In this document: piece after piece, positions 41,742-51,460 of the stretch
How positions within the stretch are numbered: position 1 is the first letter of the stretch
Layout: every line of letters starts with the position of its first letter
Assembly: GCA_965226245.1 (NCBI GenBank)
Contig: CBDDCL010000015.1
Coordinates: forward strand, 744,001-808,000
Reading direction: 5' to 3'
DNA from: CBDCYS01 sp965226245
GTDB taxonomy: Bacteria; Acidobacteriota; Terriglobia; Bryobacterales; UBA6623
DNA: 64,000 bases
Position numbers and translations under genes: made by a program
The notes under the pieces: generated by a model
Told to the model about the DNA's origin: nothing
Database searches by the model: none
What the model saw: only the letters and a program-made list of their open reading frames with translations

Positions 41742-42175
41742 TGCCCGCCCCGTATGTTGACACCAGCGCGTTGGCAAAATGGTATTTGAATGAACCGCGT
41801 TCCGAGGACTTCGCGAAGTACATCCAAGCGGAGCGGCGTGTAGCCATCAGCCGGCTGACCGTTGTCGAGCTGAGGTGTCTTCTGGGACGGCGCAGGCGGG
41901 CAAGGCATCTCACCACCGCACTCGAAAGAGAAATTTTGCAGGCCTTTCAATCCCACGTGCAGCACGGTTTTCTGACGGTTCACCGGCTGGAGGACCATCA
42001 TGCTCTGCGGGCAGATGAGTTGATCGAACAACTTAAAGAGGAACCCCTTCGAACCCTCGACGCATTGCACTTGGCGATCACGCTTGACTTGGGCTGCCAG
42101 CGAATTGCGACTGCCGATCGGGTCATGGCAACCGCGGCCACTAAGCTCGGCATTAATGTGGACCGATTCGACTAG
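41741..42175 (+). CDS. vapC: VapC-type PIN domain ribonuclease toxin
   Basis: 144 aa. The four acidic PIN positions appear intact: YVDTSALAKWY (Asp7), TVVELRC (Glu), TLDALHLA (Asp) and ATADRVM (Asp). Such toxins cut tRNA or rRNA at Mg2+-dependent active sites and are blocked by the upstream antitoxin. The coupled start and intact residues suggest a functional module. Confidence 0.92.
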   Translation: MPAPYVDTSALAKWYLNEPRSEDFAKYIQAERRVAISRLTVVELRCLLGRRRRARHLTTALEREILQAFQSHVQHGFLTVHRLEDHHALRADELIEQLKEEPLRTLDALHLAITLDLGCQRIATADRVMATAATKLGINVDRFD

Positions 42176-42246
42176 ATCCAGTTTGCAACTTGCGCGGCAA
42201 TGTGCGATCGTCTGAACATGCGATCGTCTGAACAAGGGAGGCAGTC

Positions 42247-43272
42247 ATGAGCAAGAACCTAACCCGTAGAGACTTTGTTGCCGGCGCGGTGGTCAGCCCG
42301 TCCGCGGCGAATGCAGCCAACGTTGGAACCCGGCAAACGCTGCCGGCGCGGCCCTTTGGACGCACTGGGTTGAATCCCTCGATCCTGGCGCTTGGCTGTG
42401 GGAACCGGCTGTGGATGGCCTACGGCGTGGAAGAGCGCGGTATCGAAGCCATCAACCTGGCGCTCGAGCTGGGCATCAACTACATGGATACAGCCCAGGC
42501 CTACGGCGACGGCAAGAGCGAGACCTGGGTCGGCAAGGCCACCAAGCATCGCCGCAAAGACATCATCCTGGCCACGAAGACGCAGGCGCGAACGGCTGAT
42601 GAAGTCTTACGCCGCTGCGAAGAGAGCTTAAAGCGGCTGCAGACCGGCCAGCTCGACGTGCTTCACATTCACAGCCTTCGCTCCCCGGAAGATCTAGCCG
42701 CGATCGAAAAGGGAGGTGCAGTGAAGGCGCTCTACAAGTTGCGAGACCAGAAGATGGTCCGCTTCATCGGCATCACCTCGCACGCCGACCCAATTTCGCT
42801 GCGCAAGGCTCTTGAGCGCCACGATTTCGACTGCACGCAGATGGCGCTGAACGCTGGACAGCAGGGCCACAGCCCCGACGGCTCAGGCTTCTGGAAGAAG
42901 GACCCCGCTGATGTATTCAGCGAGGCCATTCCTCACCAGCCGGATGACCAGAGCTTCGAAAAAGTAGCGCTGCCCACGGCTGTGCGCAAGAACCTCGGCA
43001 TCATCGCCATGAAAGTCACGGGCCAGGAAAGCTTGATTGGCAGCGGTCCCGGCAAGTCGGAAACCGCCCGATTGCTGCGATACGCACTTTCACTGCCGGT
43101 AAGCGTAGCGACCTGCGGCATGCCGAAACTGGACTTCATTCGCCAAAACACCGAAACGGCACGAAACTTCCAGCCGATGCCGGCGCCGGAGATGAAGGAA
43201 TTTACCGAGAAAATCTCCGCCGCGAACAAACTGGCGCTCGATCGCCGCTTCCGCGACCACGAAGACGCCTAG
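42247..43272 (+). CDS. Tat-exported aldo/keto reductase
   Basis: 341 aa with a Tat signal (LTRRDFVAGAVVSPSAANAA) and a GGGAGG ribosome binding site. The aldo/keto reductase core starts near residue 38 (PFGRTGLNPSILALGCGN). Catalytic Asp and Tyr occur in YMDTAQAYGDGKSE, the Lys in LATKTQ, and the His position is HIHSL. The C-terminal NADPH-binding part is shorter than usual. Exported members of this kind are frequent in Solibacter-like genomes. Substrate unknown. Confidence 0.88.
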   Translation: MSKNLTRRDFVAGAVVSPSAANAANVGTRQTLPARPFGRTGLNPSILALGCGNRLWMAYGVEERGIEAINLALELGINYMDTAQAYGDGKSETWVGKATKHRRKDIILATKTQARTADEVLRRCEESLKRLQTGQLDVLHIHSLRSPEDLAAIEKGGAVKALYKLRDQKMVRFIGITSHADPISLRKALERHDFDCTQMALNAGQQGHSPDGSGFWKKDPADVFSEAIPHQPDDQSFEKVALPTAVRKNLGIIAMKVTGQESLIGSGPGKSETARLLRYALSLPVSVATCGMPKLDFIRQNTETARNFQPMPAPEMKEFTEKISAANKLALDRRFRDHEDA

Positions 43273-43278
43273 CCCCGC

Positions 43279-43710
43279 CTAGACCGCGCCGCTGCCGGTG
43301 GCAGCCAAGCGGGGTTGCAACGAGCGTTGTGCCTCGATCGCCCTGAGCGCGCCTTCGAGGATGCGCCGGACCTCCTCGCGCCCATAAGGCTCCACCAATA
43401 AATCGTAGGCCCCTCTCCACAGCACCTCAGACCAAAGTCTTTCGTCGGCGAATCCAGAGGCCACCACGACGCTGGCCGAGATTCCGTAGTCGACGAGGAA
43501 CTTGAAGATGTCACACCAGTTGCCATCCGTCAAACTGACATCGATGATGACAATTTCCAGCGGAGGACGAGTTTGAAGAAGAGCCCGGGCCTGGCGGCAG
43601 TCCTCCGCCGTAAGTACGCTGAGCGTGAGGCGGTCGAGGTTCTCGAGAAGCGGCAGACGGCGCTCGCGGGACATGACCACCAGGGCCGTTGCACCGTGTA
43701 ACACGTGCAT
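43279..43710 (-). CDS. Receiver-domain (response regulator-like) protein
   Basis: 143 aa, a single REC-like domain. The phosphoacceptor Asp is in IVIIDVSLTDGNW (about residue 57). A switch Ser/Thr is in VVVASGF, and the usual C-terminal Lys is replaced in LLVEPYGREEV (Glu), so phosphorylation chemistry may be altered. There is no output domain and no histidine kinase nearby; it ends 7 bases from the stop of the convergent reductase gene. Confidence 0.75.
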   Translation of the reverse strand: MHVLHGATALVVMSRERRLPLLENLDRLTLSVLTAEDCRQARALLQTRPPLEIVIIDVSLTDGNWCDIFKFLVDYGISASVVVASGFADERLWSEVLWRGAYDLLVEPYGREEVRRILEGALRAIEAQRSLQPRLAATGSGAV

Positions 43711-44320
43711 GCCTCCAGCGGCAATTGCGAGGATGGCCCGGTTTCGAGGCGCGATCGCCGACCTTCGGCTAGTCAGGTGCCGGGAGGGCAGATCGCTAAT
43801 CTAGAACCGGACACCGAGTCATCAAGTTCGCGCTACTATTCTGCCGCAGTCGGCGCTTCAGTGTCAACTAATTTTTCACTGATTTTCGAAAAACTATCCC
43901 TATTTGTTCTTATGGATGATTGAATTGGCTGCGGCAGTTCTCATTTCTCGCCACGTGGCAAGAAAAGCGGGCTAGGCCCAATACTGTCTACTTAGAGCCT
44001 TGCAGTCGCGGACAGAGCTTTTGTAGCCGCGAAGCGGCGCAGGATCGTAGCCCATGGGTGGAGCGAAGCGGAACCCTGGGTCCGAGACCCTGCGAGGTAA
44101 GCCCCGGACGGGGCGTAGGAAAACAAACAGCATGATTCTGACAGCGGATCCATCCGTCTTGCTCCGAAAGAAATACAACGACTTGGGCCAGCGAAACCAT
44201 TAAAGTCGACAGTATTGGGACCCGGCCCAGAGACAGCCCAGAGGCCCATTTGCCAAACAGCACGCCGGGATGGGAGAATCACGGATTCTCGCGGCAAGAC
44301 CAGCCTCTCACACCCCCCCC
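43711..44320. other. Repeat-bearing intergenic region before purH
   Basis: Holds AGAAAAGCGGGCTAGGCC (43961-43978), a motif shared with other gaps, and a block running from AGCCGCGAAGCGGCGCAGGA (about 44028) through GTGGAGCGAAGCGGAACCCT to GCCCCGGACGGGGCGTAGG, made of short hairpins typical of dispersed repeats in this phylum. AT-rich DNA near 43860-43920 could hold a promoter for the receiver gene. No gene is supported. Confidence 0.45.
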
Positions 44321-45874
44321 ATGAGCAAGATACAACGCGCACTCCTCAGTGTTACCGATAAGACAGGAATTGCCGGCTTCGCCAGCCGTCTGGCGGAGCA
44401 AGGCGTCGAGCTGGTCTCAACCGGAGGCACCGCCCGGCTGCTGCGGGAGTCCGGGCTCGAGGTGCGCGATGTATCCGAGCTGACTGGATTTCCCGAGATG
44501 CTGGACGGGCGAGTGAAGACGCTCCACCCGAAGGTCGCCGGGGGGGTCTTGGCGATTCGTTCCAACGATCAGCACATGGCGGCGCTGGCCGAGCACCAGA
44601 TAGACGCGATCGATATGGTTGTCGTGAACCTCTATGCCTTTGAGAAAGCGGCGGCGCGCGCCGGGGCTGCGTTCGATCAGATCATGGAGAACATCGACAT
44701 CGGCGGTCCCACCATGATCCGCGCCGCGGCGAAGAATTTTCAGGACGTGGCTGTCGTTACCGACCCCGCCGACTACGACCGCGTCGCGGCGGAACTGGAA
44801 CACAATGACTCCCAGCTTTCCGGCGAAACTCATTGGCGCCTGGCGCAACGTGCGTTTCGTCTTACCGCTGGCTACGATCGGGCGATCAGCGCCAAGCTCG
44901 ACCGGATTTCACCTTCCGGTGAAGTGGCGGCGGAGGATGAAGGTCCCCTGCCCGAGACGCTCGATGTGCGGGTGTCGAAGACTCATGAGTTGCGCTACGG
45001 CGAGAACCCCCACCAGAACGCGGCGCTCTACGCGTCGGGGCCGGGCGGCATCGCGGCGGCACGCAAGCTCCACGGCAAGGAGCTTTCCTTCAACAATCTG
45101 GTGGACCTGGACGCCGCCTGGCAGTTGATCCAAGAGTTCGAGCAGCCGGCGGCGGCGGTCATCAAACACACCAATCCATGCGGCTGCGCCGAACAAGCTA
45201 CAGCGGCCGAGGCTTTCCGCAAAGCTCTGGAGTGTGACCCGGTTTCCGCTTTTGGGTCGGTGCTGGCGTTCAACCGCCTACTCGATGGCGAAGCGGCCGA
45301 AGCGGTTTCGGGGCTCTTCGTCGAAGCGATCTCGGCCCCCGGGTACAGCCCCGCGGCCTTGGAGATCCTGACAAAGAAGAAGAATCTGCGACTACTGGAG
45401 GTGACTGCGGAGGCGCAAGGTCCCGCGGTCAAAAGCATTTCGGGTGGTTATCTAGTCCAGACCCAAGACAAGCTTGGCTGGAGCCCGGATAAGATCCAAG
45501 TCGTCAGCGCGCGCAAACCCTCCGAGGATGAGCTGGCGGCTCTGGAGTTCGGCTGGAAAATAGTCAAACACGTCAAGTCCAATGCCATCGTGTATGCGCG
45601 GCGCGGCCAAACGGTTGGCGTCGGAGCCGGTCAGATGAGCCGCGTCGATGCCGCGCGCATAGGGGCTGGCAAAGCCGTGCTGCCACTGGAAGGAACCGTG
45701 GCCGCCTCGGACGCCTTCTTCCCTTTTCCGGACGGAGTCGAGGAGATTGCTAAACACGGCGTGACGGCGGTCGTTCAGCCTGGCGGCTCCAAGCGCGACC
45801 AGGAAGTCATTGACGCTGCTAACCGCCTGGGATTGGCGATGGTGTTTACGGGAGTTCGGCACTTCCGGCATTAG
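44321..45874 (+). CDS. purH: Bifunctional AICAR formyltransferase/IMP cyclohydrolase
   Basis: 517 aa from ATG 44321 (MSKIQRALLSVTDKTGIAGF), the family start; the frame is open 17 codons further upstream. The N-terminal IMP cyclohydrolase (MGS-like) domain shows STGGTARLLRESG and DGRVKTLHPKV. The AICAR transformylase domain shows RYGENPHQNAALY, VIKHTNPCGCAE and CDPVSAFGS with catalytic Lys-His. It catalyses the last two steps of purine synthesis, using 10-formyl-tetrahydrofolate. Single-gene unit here. Confidence 0.97.
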   Translation: MSKIQRALLSVTDKTGIAGFASRLAEQGVELVSTGGTARLLRESGLEVRDVSELTGFPEMLDGRVKTLHPKVAGGVLAIRSNDQHMAALAEHQIDAIDMVVVNLYAFEKAAARAGAAFDQIMENIDIGGPTMIRAAAKNFQDVAVVTDPADYDRVAAELEHNDSQLSGETHWRLAQRAFRLTAGYDRAISAKLDRISPSGEVAAEDEGPLPETLDVRVSKTHELRYGENPHQNAALYASGPGGIAAARKLHGKELSFNNLVDLDAAWQLIQEFEQPAAAVIKHTNPCGCAEQATAAEAFRKALECDPVSAFGSVLAFNRLLDGEAAEAVSGLFVEAISAPGYSPAALEILTKKKNLRLLEVTAEAQGPAVKSISGGYLVQTQDKLGWSPDKIQVVSARKPSEDELAALEFGWKIVKHVKSNAIVYARRGQTVGVGAGQMSRVDAARIGAGKAVLPLEGTVAASDAFFPFPDGVEEIAKHGVTAVVQPGGSKRDQEVIDAANRLGLAMVFTGVRHFRH

Positions 45875-46027
45875 TCCTAGGCTCTCAGAGGCGATGGCGG
45901 TTTACGAGGATTGCGAGCAGTGAGTCGGAGGGTTTGCGGTTGAGTTTCAAGCGGGACTGGGTTTCTCCTGCTCGACACTCAGAGCCCAGCGCGTGAGCGC
46001 TGGGTCAAGCGGGGCGAACATGAGCAT

Positions 46028-46080
46028 GAGCCACGTTCACGTGGCTTGGTCTCCTTTAGGCCGGTCCTTTTAGGGCCGGT
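46028..46080. repeat. Dispersed repeat R1, copy 2
   Basis: GAGCCACGTTCACGTGGCTTGG followed by AGGCCGGTCCTTTTAGGGCC, matching 17797-17844 with small differences. Same internal hairpin. Confidence 0.6.
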
Positions 46081-46186
46081 TGACCAGCCCTCCCGAAGTT
46101 GTTCCTCAGCCCGTTTCAACGGGCTTTCATTCCGCCCTGATCACGACCGTCTCGCGGCAACTACGAAAAGGCGCGTCGTCCCCGAG

Positions 46187-46232
46187 GTGGCGCGCGCCTC
46201 CTGGCGGGCAGCGTCGGCCTCCGGGCCGACGT
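46187..46232. repeat. Dispersed repeat R2, copy 2
   Basis: GTGGCGCGCGCCTCCTGGCG continuing to GGCCTCCGGGCCGACGT, about 90 percent identical to 25092-25140. Confidence 0.6.
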
Positions 46233-46468
46233 AGCGTGTCGTCGCCTGCATCGACCTTTCGAAACCCTGCCAGTCACGTGTGGCGGCTGTGTTAGTACCT
46301 GGATAGTGAAATCCTTGCCAAACGTGGCAGAAACTTTCGGAAACCAAAATCAGAGCCGCGCGCGTAAGCAAGTGGTTTCTGCTTTGGCGTGATCATCTGA
46401 CAGCGGCCGACGCGCCCCCGTTTGGGTTGCGGCTGGTCCGCGTTAGGTGGCTCATGCTTGCTTTTCTG

Positions 46469-47710
46469 TCACCTCTCCTCGATGCGGTAGAGGTGAGATT
46501 CGGTGCGCAGGAAGATAGCGGCTCCCGAGACCGCGATGGACGCCAGGGTTCGCTTGCCTAGCTGATTCTGGGCCAGCTTGTTGAACTTCCGGCCCGCTGT
46601 GATGACGGTGGTCTGGCCGCTTTCGTTCAGGAAATAGATTCTCCCGTCCACATATACGGGAGAAGCGGCAAAGCTGCCTTTAAGCCGCGCCTGCCAGTGC
46701 TGCCGCCCCGTCTTCGCGTCCAAACACGTCGCAACGCCGCGGTCGCTGATGAAATATATCTCCTCTTCCACCAGCAGAGGCGACGGGGTCAGCGGCACCC
46801 CGCGGCTCGACCGCCAGGCGATGTGAGAAGAGGTGACGTCACCGCGGCCATCCGGGCGAACGGCGAAAAGGGTTTGGTTGTAGAAACCCGAGGTCAAGTA
46901 CACCAGCCCGTGGCCGAAGAGCGGTCTGGGCACGGCCGAGAAGCCGTCGAACCGGATCCACCAAAGCTCTTCACCGGTCTCCAGATCGTAGGAACCAGCG
47001 CGATCGCCGCCGGTGCTGACCACCTGCCGGGAGTCGCCCGCGTCGATTACCAACGGTGTCGAAAAAGCCATCCGGGCGTTGGGCCGTCGTGTTTGCCAAC
47101 GGATCCGCCCCGTGTTCTTGTCCAGGGCGGCGACATATTGGACGTCGGTCCCGTCGCAATTGACGATTAGCAGATCTCCCGACAGGGCGGGCGAGCCGCC
47201 GGGCCCGTGGCCATGCTGGTAGCGAAGTTGCTGATTCTTCCACACCACTTCGCCGTCGCGGGTGAGCGCGGCGGTCCCCAGAGTGCCGAAATGAACATAC
47301 ACGTGCTCGCCCTCGATAATCGGAGTCGGCGAGGCGTAGCTGTTCTTCGGGTGAATAGAGGGTGGCCGCGTAAAGCGAAAGACTTCGACGTCATGCCGCA
47401 CTTGCCCTGTTTCGGCATCCAAGGAGATGGCATGCAGCGACCGGCCCCGCTCCTCCGAGGTGGTCAGCCACACCTCGTTTCCGGCAATAACGGGAGACGA
47501 CCAGCCCCGTCCTGGCAGAGGCGTTTTCCAGGCGATGTTCTCGGATTCGCTCCACGTGAGTGGCACGCCCTTGTCATCGGAGTAACCCTGTCCAGAAGGA
47601 CCACGGAATTCGGGCCAATCGGCTGCGGGCAACAGTTGAGGCGCCGCCGGGCCGGCCAAGGCGGCGACAAGCCCCAGCCCAACAACCGGCCGGCAAAGCA
47701 AAAGAGACAT
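46469..47710 (-). CDS. Exported PQQ-like beta-propeller protein
   Basis: 413 aa; ATG 47710 is chosen because it yields a signal peptide (MSLLLCRPVVGLGLVAALAG). The mature protein starts DWPEFRGPSGQGYSDDKGVP, the usual opening of these propellers, followed by blades such as LDAETGQVRHDVEVF, LDKNTGRIRWQT, YDLETGEELWWI and LDAKTGRQHWQA. Probably periplasmic or surface located; it may be a scaffold or dehydrogenase-like protein. Similar in kind to the protein at 38754-40094 but a distinct sequence. Confidence 0.88.
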   Translation of the reverse strand: MSLLLCRPVVGLGLVAALAGPAAPQLLPAADWPEFRGPSGQGYSDDKGVPLTWSESENIAWKTPLPGRGWSSPVIAGNEVWLTTSEERGRSLHAISLDAETGQVRHDVEVFRFTRPPSIHPKNSYASPTPIIEGEHVYVHFGTLGTAALTRDGEVVWKNQQLRYQHGHGPGGSPALSGDLLIVNCDGTDVQYVAALDKNTGRIRWQTRRPNARMAFSTPLVIDAGDSRQVVSTGGDRAGSYDLETGEELWWIRFDGFSAVPRPLFGHGLVYLTSGFYNQTLFAVRPDGRGDVTSSHIAWRSSRGVPLTPSPLLVEEEIYFISDRGVATCLDAKTGRQHWQARLKGSFAASPVYVDGRIYFLNESGQTTVITAGRKFNKLAQNQLGKRTLASIAVSGAAIFLRTESHLYRIEER

Positions 47711-47834
47711 GTTTCCACTTATAGCGCAAATAGGCCGGACGCCCCGCCGCGCCCGCCGCCGGGTGTGCCGAGTCAGTGAAAAGACGCCGTCTTCCAACGG
47801 AGTCCAGGGCAGCCGCTTGTGAAGGTTTCGGGCC

Positions 47835-49103
47835 TCAAGCCTCGGCTACGCGCTCGGCTGCGGGCTGCCGTCCGGACCGCAACAGCACCGCCGCGCTGCC
47901 GAGGGCCGCCGTCGCCCAAGCAGCGATCGTCGCATAGGCCGCGCCGCTCAAGCCGTAGGAGGGGACCCATGCCAGTGAGCCGAAGAGACACACGGCAGCG
48001 CTGGCTGAATAAAGCGGAACTTGCACGCGAAACAATCTTGCGGCGGTCAGCGCATAGCCCAACACGGAGCTGAGGTAGGTTAGCACGGCTCCGGCGGATA
48101 ACCAAACAAACACGCTCGAGTAGCCGGCGTAGTTCTCCCGATAAACAAAGGAGAGTATCTCCGCGCCAAAGACAAGGGCCGCGCCCAGGCAGACAAGGCC
48201 GACCAGCAAAGCGGCGAAGAGCATATAACAAAGCAGGCGCAGGAACGACTCGCGGTCGCCGGAGCCATGGCGGGCCAAGCCCGCCAGCCCGGCCTGCCCG
48301 AGCGCCTGGACCAGCGTGTTTCCGGTGACCATCAGGTGAGTCAGTGCCGTGTAGTAGCCCAATGCTTCGACTCCCAAATGGGCCGAAACGACATAGCGAG
48401 GCAGGTTCACGTTGAGGCTGAGAAGCGTGGCAACGATACCGAGAGGAAGCGTCAGACCGAGAAGCCTCTTGAGCGATGCCCGGCCCAGGGGGCGGACCGG
48501 CTCACCTGAAACAAGCGGCCGGACCCATCGTGATTCGTACAGCGCAAGAACAACCACATAGCAGCCGGCCACGCCGAACAGTCCAGCGGCAGGACTTGCA
48601 AACCAGGATAGTCCGGCCCAAAGCGCGAATGGAGCAATCACCCCCTTGATGCATGCCGCAGCCGCGATTCGGCGCCAATGCTCGTGTTTTTGGAGAACCC
48701 CCGTGCACAGGTCACTCGCGCCTTCGACGGCCTTGACCAGCGCGACAGCGAGTACGACCCGTATCGTGCCGCTTGTTGGAGCGACGGCTGCCAGCAAGCA
48801 AGCAACAACCACAATCGCAAAGACCGTCGCCAGGAGACGGAGGCGCGCGTAGTCGGCAAACGAATACTCGCACCCAGCGTCGGTCACGATCGCGGACCGC
48901 AACTGAAGCTTCGAGAAGAGCATGATGGGTGTGGTCAGGGCCAGTCCCAATCCAAATTGCCCGACCATGGCCGGCGTGCCGCACTTCGCCAGTACAACGA
49001 GCATGGCCGCCTGAGAAAGCGTATAGATCACGTTGCCGCTGAGGGCGAGGAACAGATGGCTTCGGAACACCCCGATCCTTAGAGGGGCGAATATTCGAGG
49101 CAT
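47835..49103 (-). CDS. Wzx-like polysaccharide flippase (MATE/MOP superfamily)
   Basis: 422 aa with about 12 membrane segments and little else. The start MPRIFAPLRIGVFRSHLFLA leads straight into the first span, as in oligosaccharide-repeat flippases; charged residues are few and lie in loops (RASLKRLLGLTLPLGIVATL). Members move lipid-linked sugars across the inner membrane. There are no glycosyltransferase genes adjacent, so the polymer is unknown. Confidence 0.8.
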   Translation of the reverse strand: MPRIFAPLRIGVFRSHLFLALSGNVIYTLSQAAMLVVLAKCGTPAMVGQFGLGLALTTPIMLFSKLQLRSAIVTDAGCEYSFADYARLRLLATVFAIVVVACLLAAVAPTSGTIRVVLAVALVKAVEGASDLCTGVLQKHEHWRRIAAAACIKGVIAPFALWAGLSWFASPAAGLFGVAGCYVVVLALYESRWVRPLVSGEPVRPLGRASLKRLLGLTLPLGIVATLLSLNVNLPRYVVSAHLGVEALGYYTALTHLMVTGNTLVQALGQAGLAGLARHGSGDRESFLRLLCYMLFAALLVGLVCLGAALVFGAEILSFVYRENYAGYSSVFVWLSAGAVLTYLSSVLGYALTAARLFRVQVPLYSASAAVCLFGSLAWVPSYGLSGAAYATIAAWATAALGSAAVLLRSGRQPAAERVAEA

Positions 49104-50267
49104 ACTTCAATTGCATCGGCGTTTCGGCGCGGCGTGTGCATATGTTGCCGGCGTAGCGCGCCCGTGGCGCGCGCATTGTTGCCTGCCGTGTCGCCATTCC
49201 TGGCGACATTGCGTGGACGGTAGTCCACGTCTGGAGTTTCTACATTTCCCGGGCTTGCGGTCCGCCGCCCGAACCACGCTCTGGCTTCCAGCCCCAAAAC
49301 CCTGCTTCCGGTAACCAGCCGTCAAAATATTCCCGCGGCCCTGTTTCTTCAAGCACTTAGACCCCACTCGCCCCGCCTTGCGAGCCAACAAGCCGGACCC
49401 CGCCTGCTACAATGAGAACGGTATCCAGTAGCGCACCAGCCCGCGAGGCAAAGCTGGAAACAAGCAAGCTGGCGACAAGCCGATGTGGCGCACGTCTCCA
49501 GACGTGCCGTGTCGCCATTCCTGGCGACATGTCTTAGTGGCATGGTCTTACTGGGATAGTCTTGCGTGGCAGTTGCCGTCCACCCGAGTTGCCGCCAATC
49601 CGCCCGCCTTGGCGAACGACAAGAATACCTCAAATCCGCAAGAAAACCTGTCGCTTTGCTAGGGAGCGTGCCACGGTCCCGCCGCCGCCTGCAACCGCAG
49701 GCACTGAAAACAAAAACATTATCGGTTGACACCATGACGAGGCGTCGAAAATGGCCCAGATCGTGCCATATTCTGCCATTCTCTGCCATTTCCGGACATT
49801 TTGTAAAGAAAATTTATACCTCGACCGGCAACCTCTTTGTTTCCATCACTTCGCCAGGCCGTGGCCACTGACATCCCGGCCTGCCGCTTTGCCAACCATA
49901 ATGCAGGGTCAGGAGCCGCGCGCGTCAGCAAGCGGTTGCCGCTGGTCTGTCCCATAACCGCTTGCTGACGCGCGCGGCTCGGTTTGACGCCAACGCCGTG
50001 GCGGGCAGAGATGCCTGTCCAATTCATCTTCAGAATGTAGAAACTCTAGACGTCGCGCCTCGCCGTTCGGTGAGAAAAGCGGGCTAATCTCGAGACGGTT
50101 TTCTTAGCGGTTCCCCGGACTTCTTATTGCATGGCGGGTCGTCATGTATCGGACATCTGCGACTCGGAAATGCGGGTTGGCCTGCCGGCGCCGCGCACTT
50201 TGGTATAAGTGACTAGTTTGAGGCGTCGCCGGTAAGCGGCCCTGCCAAGAGAACAACGGAGATTCTA
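49104..50267. other. 1.16-kb repeat-rich gap without genes
   Basis: Open frames here are short, overlap on both strands and have no ribosome binding sites. The gap contains two copies of GTGTCGCCATTCCTGGCGAC (49188-49209, 49509-49530), each a hairpin; a perfect 25-bp inverted repeat at 49913-49980; and CGCCGTTCGGTGAGAAAAGC (50061-50080), also seen near 8956. An SDR promoter probably lies in the last 100 bases. Confidence 0.5.
49913..49980. repeat. Perfect 25-bp inverted repeat
   Basis: The left arm starts GAGCCGCGCGCGTCAGCAAG (49913-49937) and the right arm is its exact complement (49956-49980), with an 18-base loop. A half copy with one or two changes is at 46352. Such a stem could terminate transcription from both sides or be a mobile palindrome. 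Confidence 0.8.
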
Positions 50268-51080
50268 ATGGATCGATTCGCGGGAAAGAGCGCTCTTGTC
50301 ACTGGAGCGTCCACTGGCATCGGGAGGGCGATTGCTGTCCGTCTTGCCCAGGAAGGTGCCAACGTCGCCATCAACTACAACCGCAGCAAGGGCGAAGCCG
50401 AGAAAACCGCCGCGCAGGTGCGTCAGGCTCACGAAGAAAAAGGGCGCCCCGACGCCAGCCACGTCGTGATCCAGACCGATGTCTCACAAGAAGACCAAGT
50501 GCAGGCGATGTTCGAAAAGACTTTATCCGTATTCGGACGGCTGGACGTTTTGATCAACAACGCCGGAATCCTGTGGTCCAGCCCCAGCCACGAGTTGCCC
50601 GCGGCTGACTTCGATCGCGTCCTCGGCGTCAATCTTCGCGGGGCCTACCTTTGCTGCCGCGAGGCGATCGCCCACTTTCTATTGCGCGAGGGTGGCGGCG
50701 TGATCGTGAACAACTCGAGCGTCCACGAGATCATTCCCAAGCCGGCCTATCTAAGTTATTCGATCAGCAAAGGGGGAATGGAGAACCTGACCAAGTCGCT
50801 GGCGCTCGAATACGCCGACCAAAGCATCCGGGTCAACGCCGTCGGACCAGGAGCGATCGAGACCCCCATCAATGCTGCCTGGATCGATGATCCCGAAAAA
50901 CGAGCCGGCGTAGAGAGCCACATTCCCATGGGCCGCGCCGGCAAGCCGGAAGAGATGGCCGCGGTGTTTGCGTTTCTCGCTTCCGGGGAGTCGTCTTACA
51001 TTACCGGCCAGACGATCTTCGCCTGCGGCGGCCTCACTCTCTATCCGGAATTCAAGGCGGATTGGTCCACTGGCAATTAG
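50268..51080 (+). CDS. Short-chain dehydrogenase/reductase (glucose 1-dehydrogenase-like)
   Basis: 270 aa. Cofactor motif VTGASTGIGRAIA (TGxxxGxG), NNAG at about residue 89, and catalytic Ser, Tyr, Lys in NNSSVHE then AYLSYSISKGGM (Y-x3-K). The C-terminal segment FLASGESSYITGQTIFACGG is typical of the glucose 1-dehydrogenase branch. It oxidises or reduces sugars or alcohols with NAD(P). The ATG follows an AACGGAGA ribosome binding site. Substrate not proven. Confidence 0.92.
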   Translation: MDRFAGKSALVTGASTGIGRAIAVRLAQEGANVAINYNRSKGEAEKTAAQVRQAHEEKGRPDASHVVIQTDVSQEDQVQAMFEKTLSVFGRLDVLINNAGILWSSPSHELPAADFDRVLGVNLRGAYLCCREAIAHFLLREGGGVIVNNSSVHEIIPKPAYLSYSISKGGMENLTKSLALEYADQSIRVNAVGPGAIETPINAAWIDDPEKRAGVESHIPMGRAGKPEEMAAVFAFLASGESSYITGQTIFACGGLTLYPEFKADWSTGN

Positions 51081-51136
51081 AATCGACACAGCCCGGCCAG
51101 CGCGCCGGCGGGCGGATTGTAGGGCGGAGACTTAGC

Positions 51137-51379
51137 CTACTTAGCCGCTTTTTTGCGAGCCGCCCAGTATTTCTTCATTCGCGCGGAAACCGCTTGCTTT
51201 TGTTCCGCGCTCATTTTGCGCTGGCCCTTTCTCTTTTTACGTGGAGTGGCGGCAGCCGCGTCTTCGGTATTAGCGCTCCGCGGCTTGCGGCCTCTTCTCG
51301 GGGCGCCTCTCTGCAAAATGGCTATTGCTTCGTTTAGCCGGTCCCTTTCCGCGATTAACAACTCAAGTACGTCTGTCAT
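51137..51379 (-). CDS. Small basic protein, possible nucleoid-associated regulator
   Basis: 80 aa with a GGGAGG ribosome binding site 5 bases before ATG 51379. A helical N-terminus (LELLIAERDRLNEAIAILQR) is followed by a Lys/Arg-rich linker with RRGRKPRS (AT-hook-like) and a basic tail (RMKKYWAARKKAAK). Such proteins resemble short DNA-binding or H-NS-like chromatin proteins of Acidobacteriota. Function is inferred only from composition. It converges with the SDR gene. Confidence 0.75.
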   Translation of the reverse strand: MTDVLELLIAERDRLNEAIAILQRGAPRRGRKPRSANTEDAAAATPRKKRKGQRKMSAEQKQAVSARMKKYWAARKKAAK

Positions 51380-51460
51380 AGCCTCCCAATGCTAACATAG
51401 GATTCCGAGAAAGCGCTACAGAAAATTAAGACCTCTATAGATTTTCCCCAGGGAGAAGAA

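Larger units (their letters stand above)
45875..46468. other. Repeat-rich intergenic region
   Basis: No gene. In order: GAGCCCAGCGCGTGAGCGCTGGGTC hairpin region near 45980-46005, repeat R1, the perfect hairpin AGCCCGTTTCAACGGGCT (46108-46125), repeat R2, and GAGCCGCGCGCGTAAGCAAG (46352 onward), half of the palindrome found whole at 49913. This is a nest of short dispersed repeats. Confidence 0.5.
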
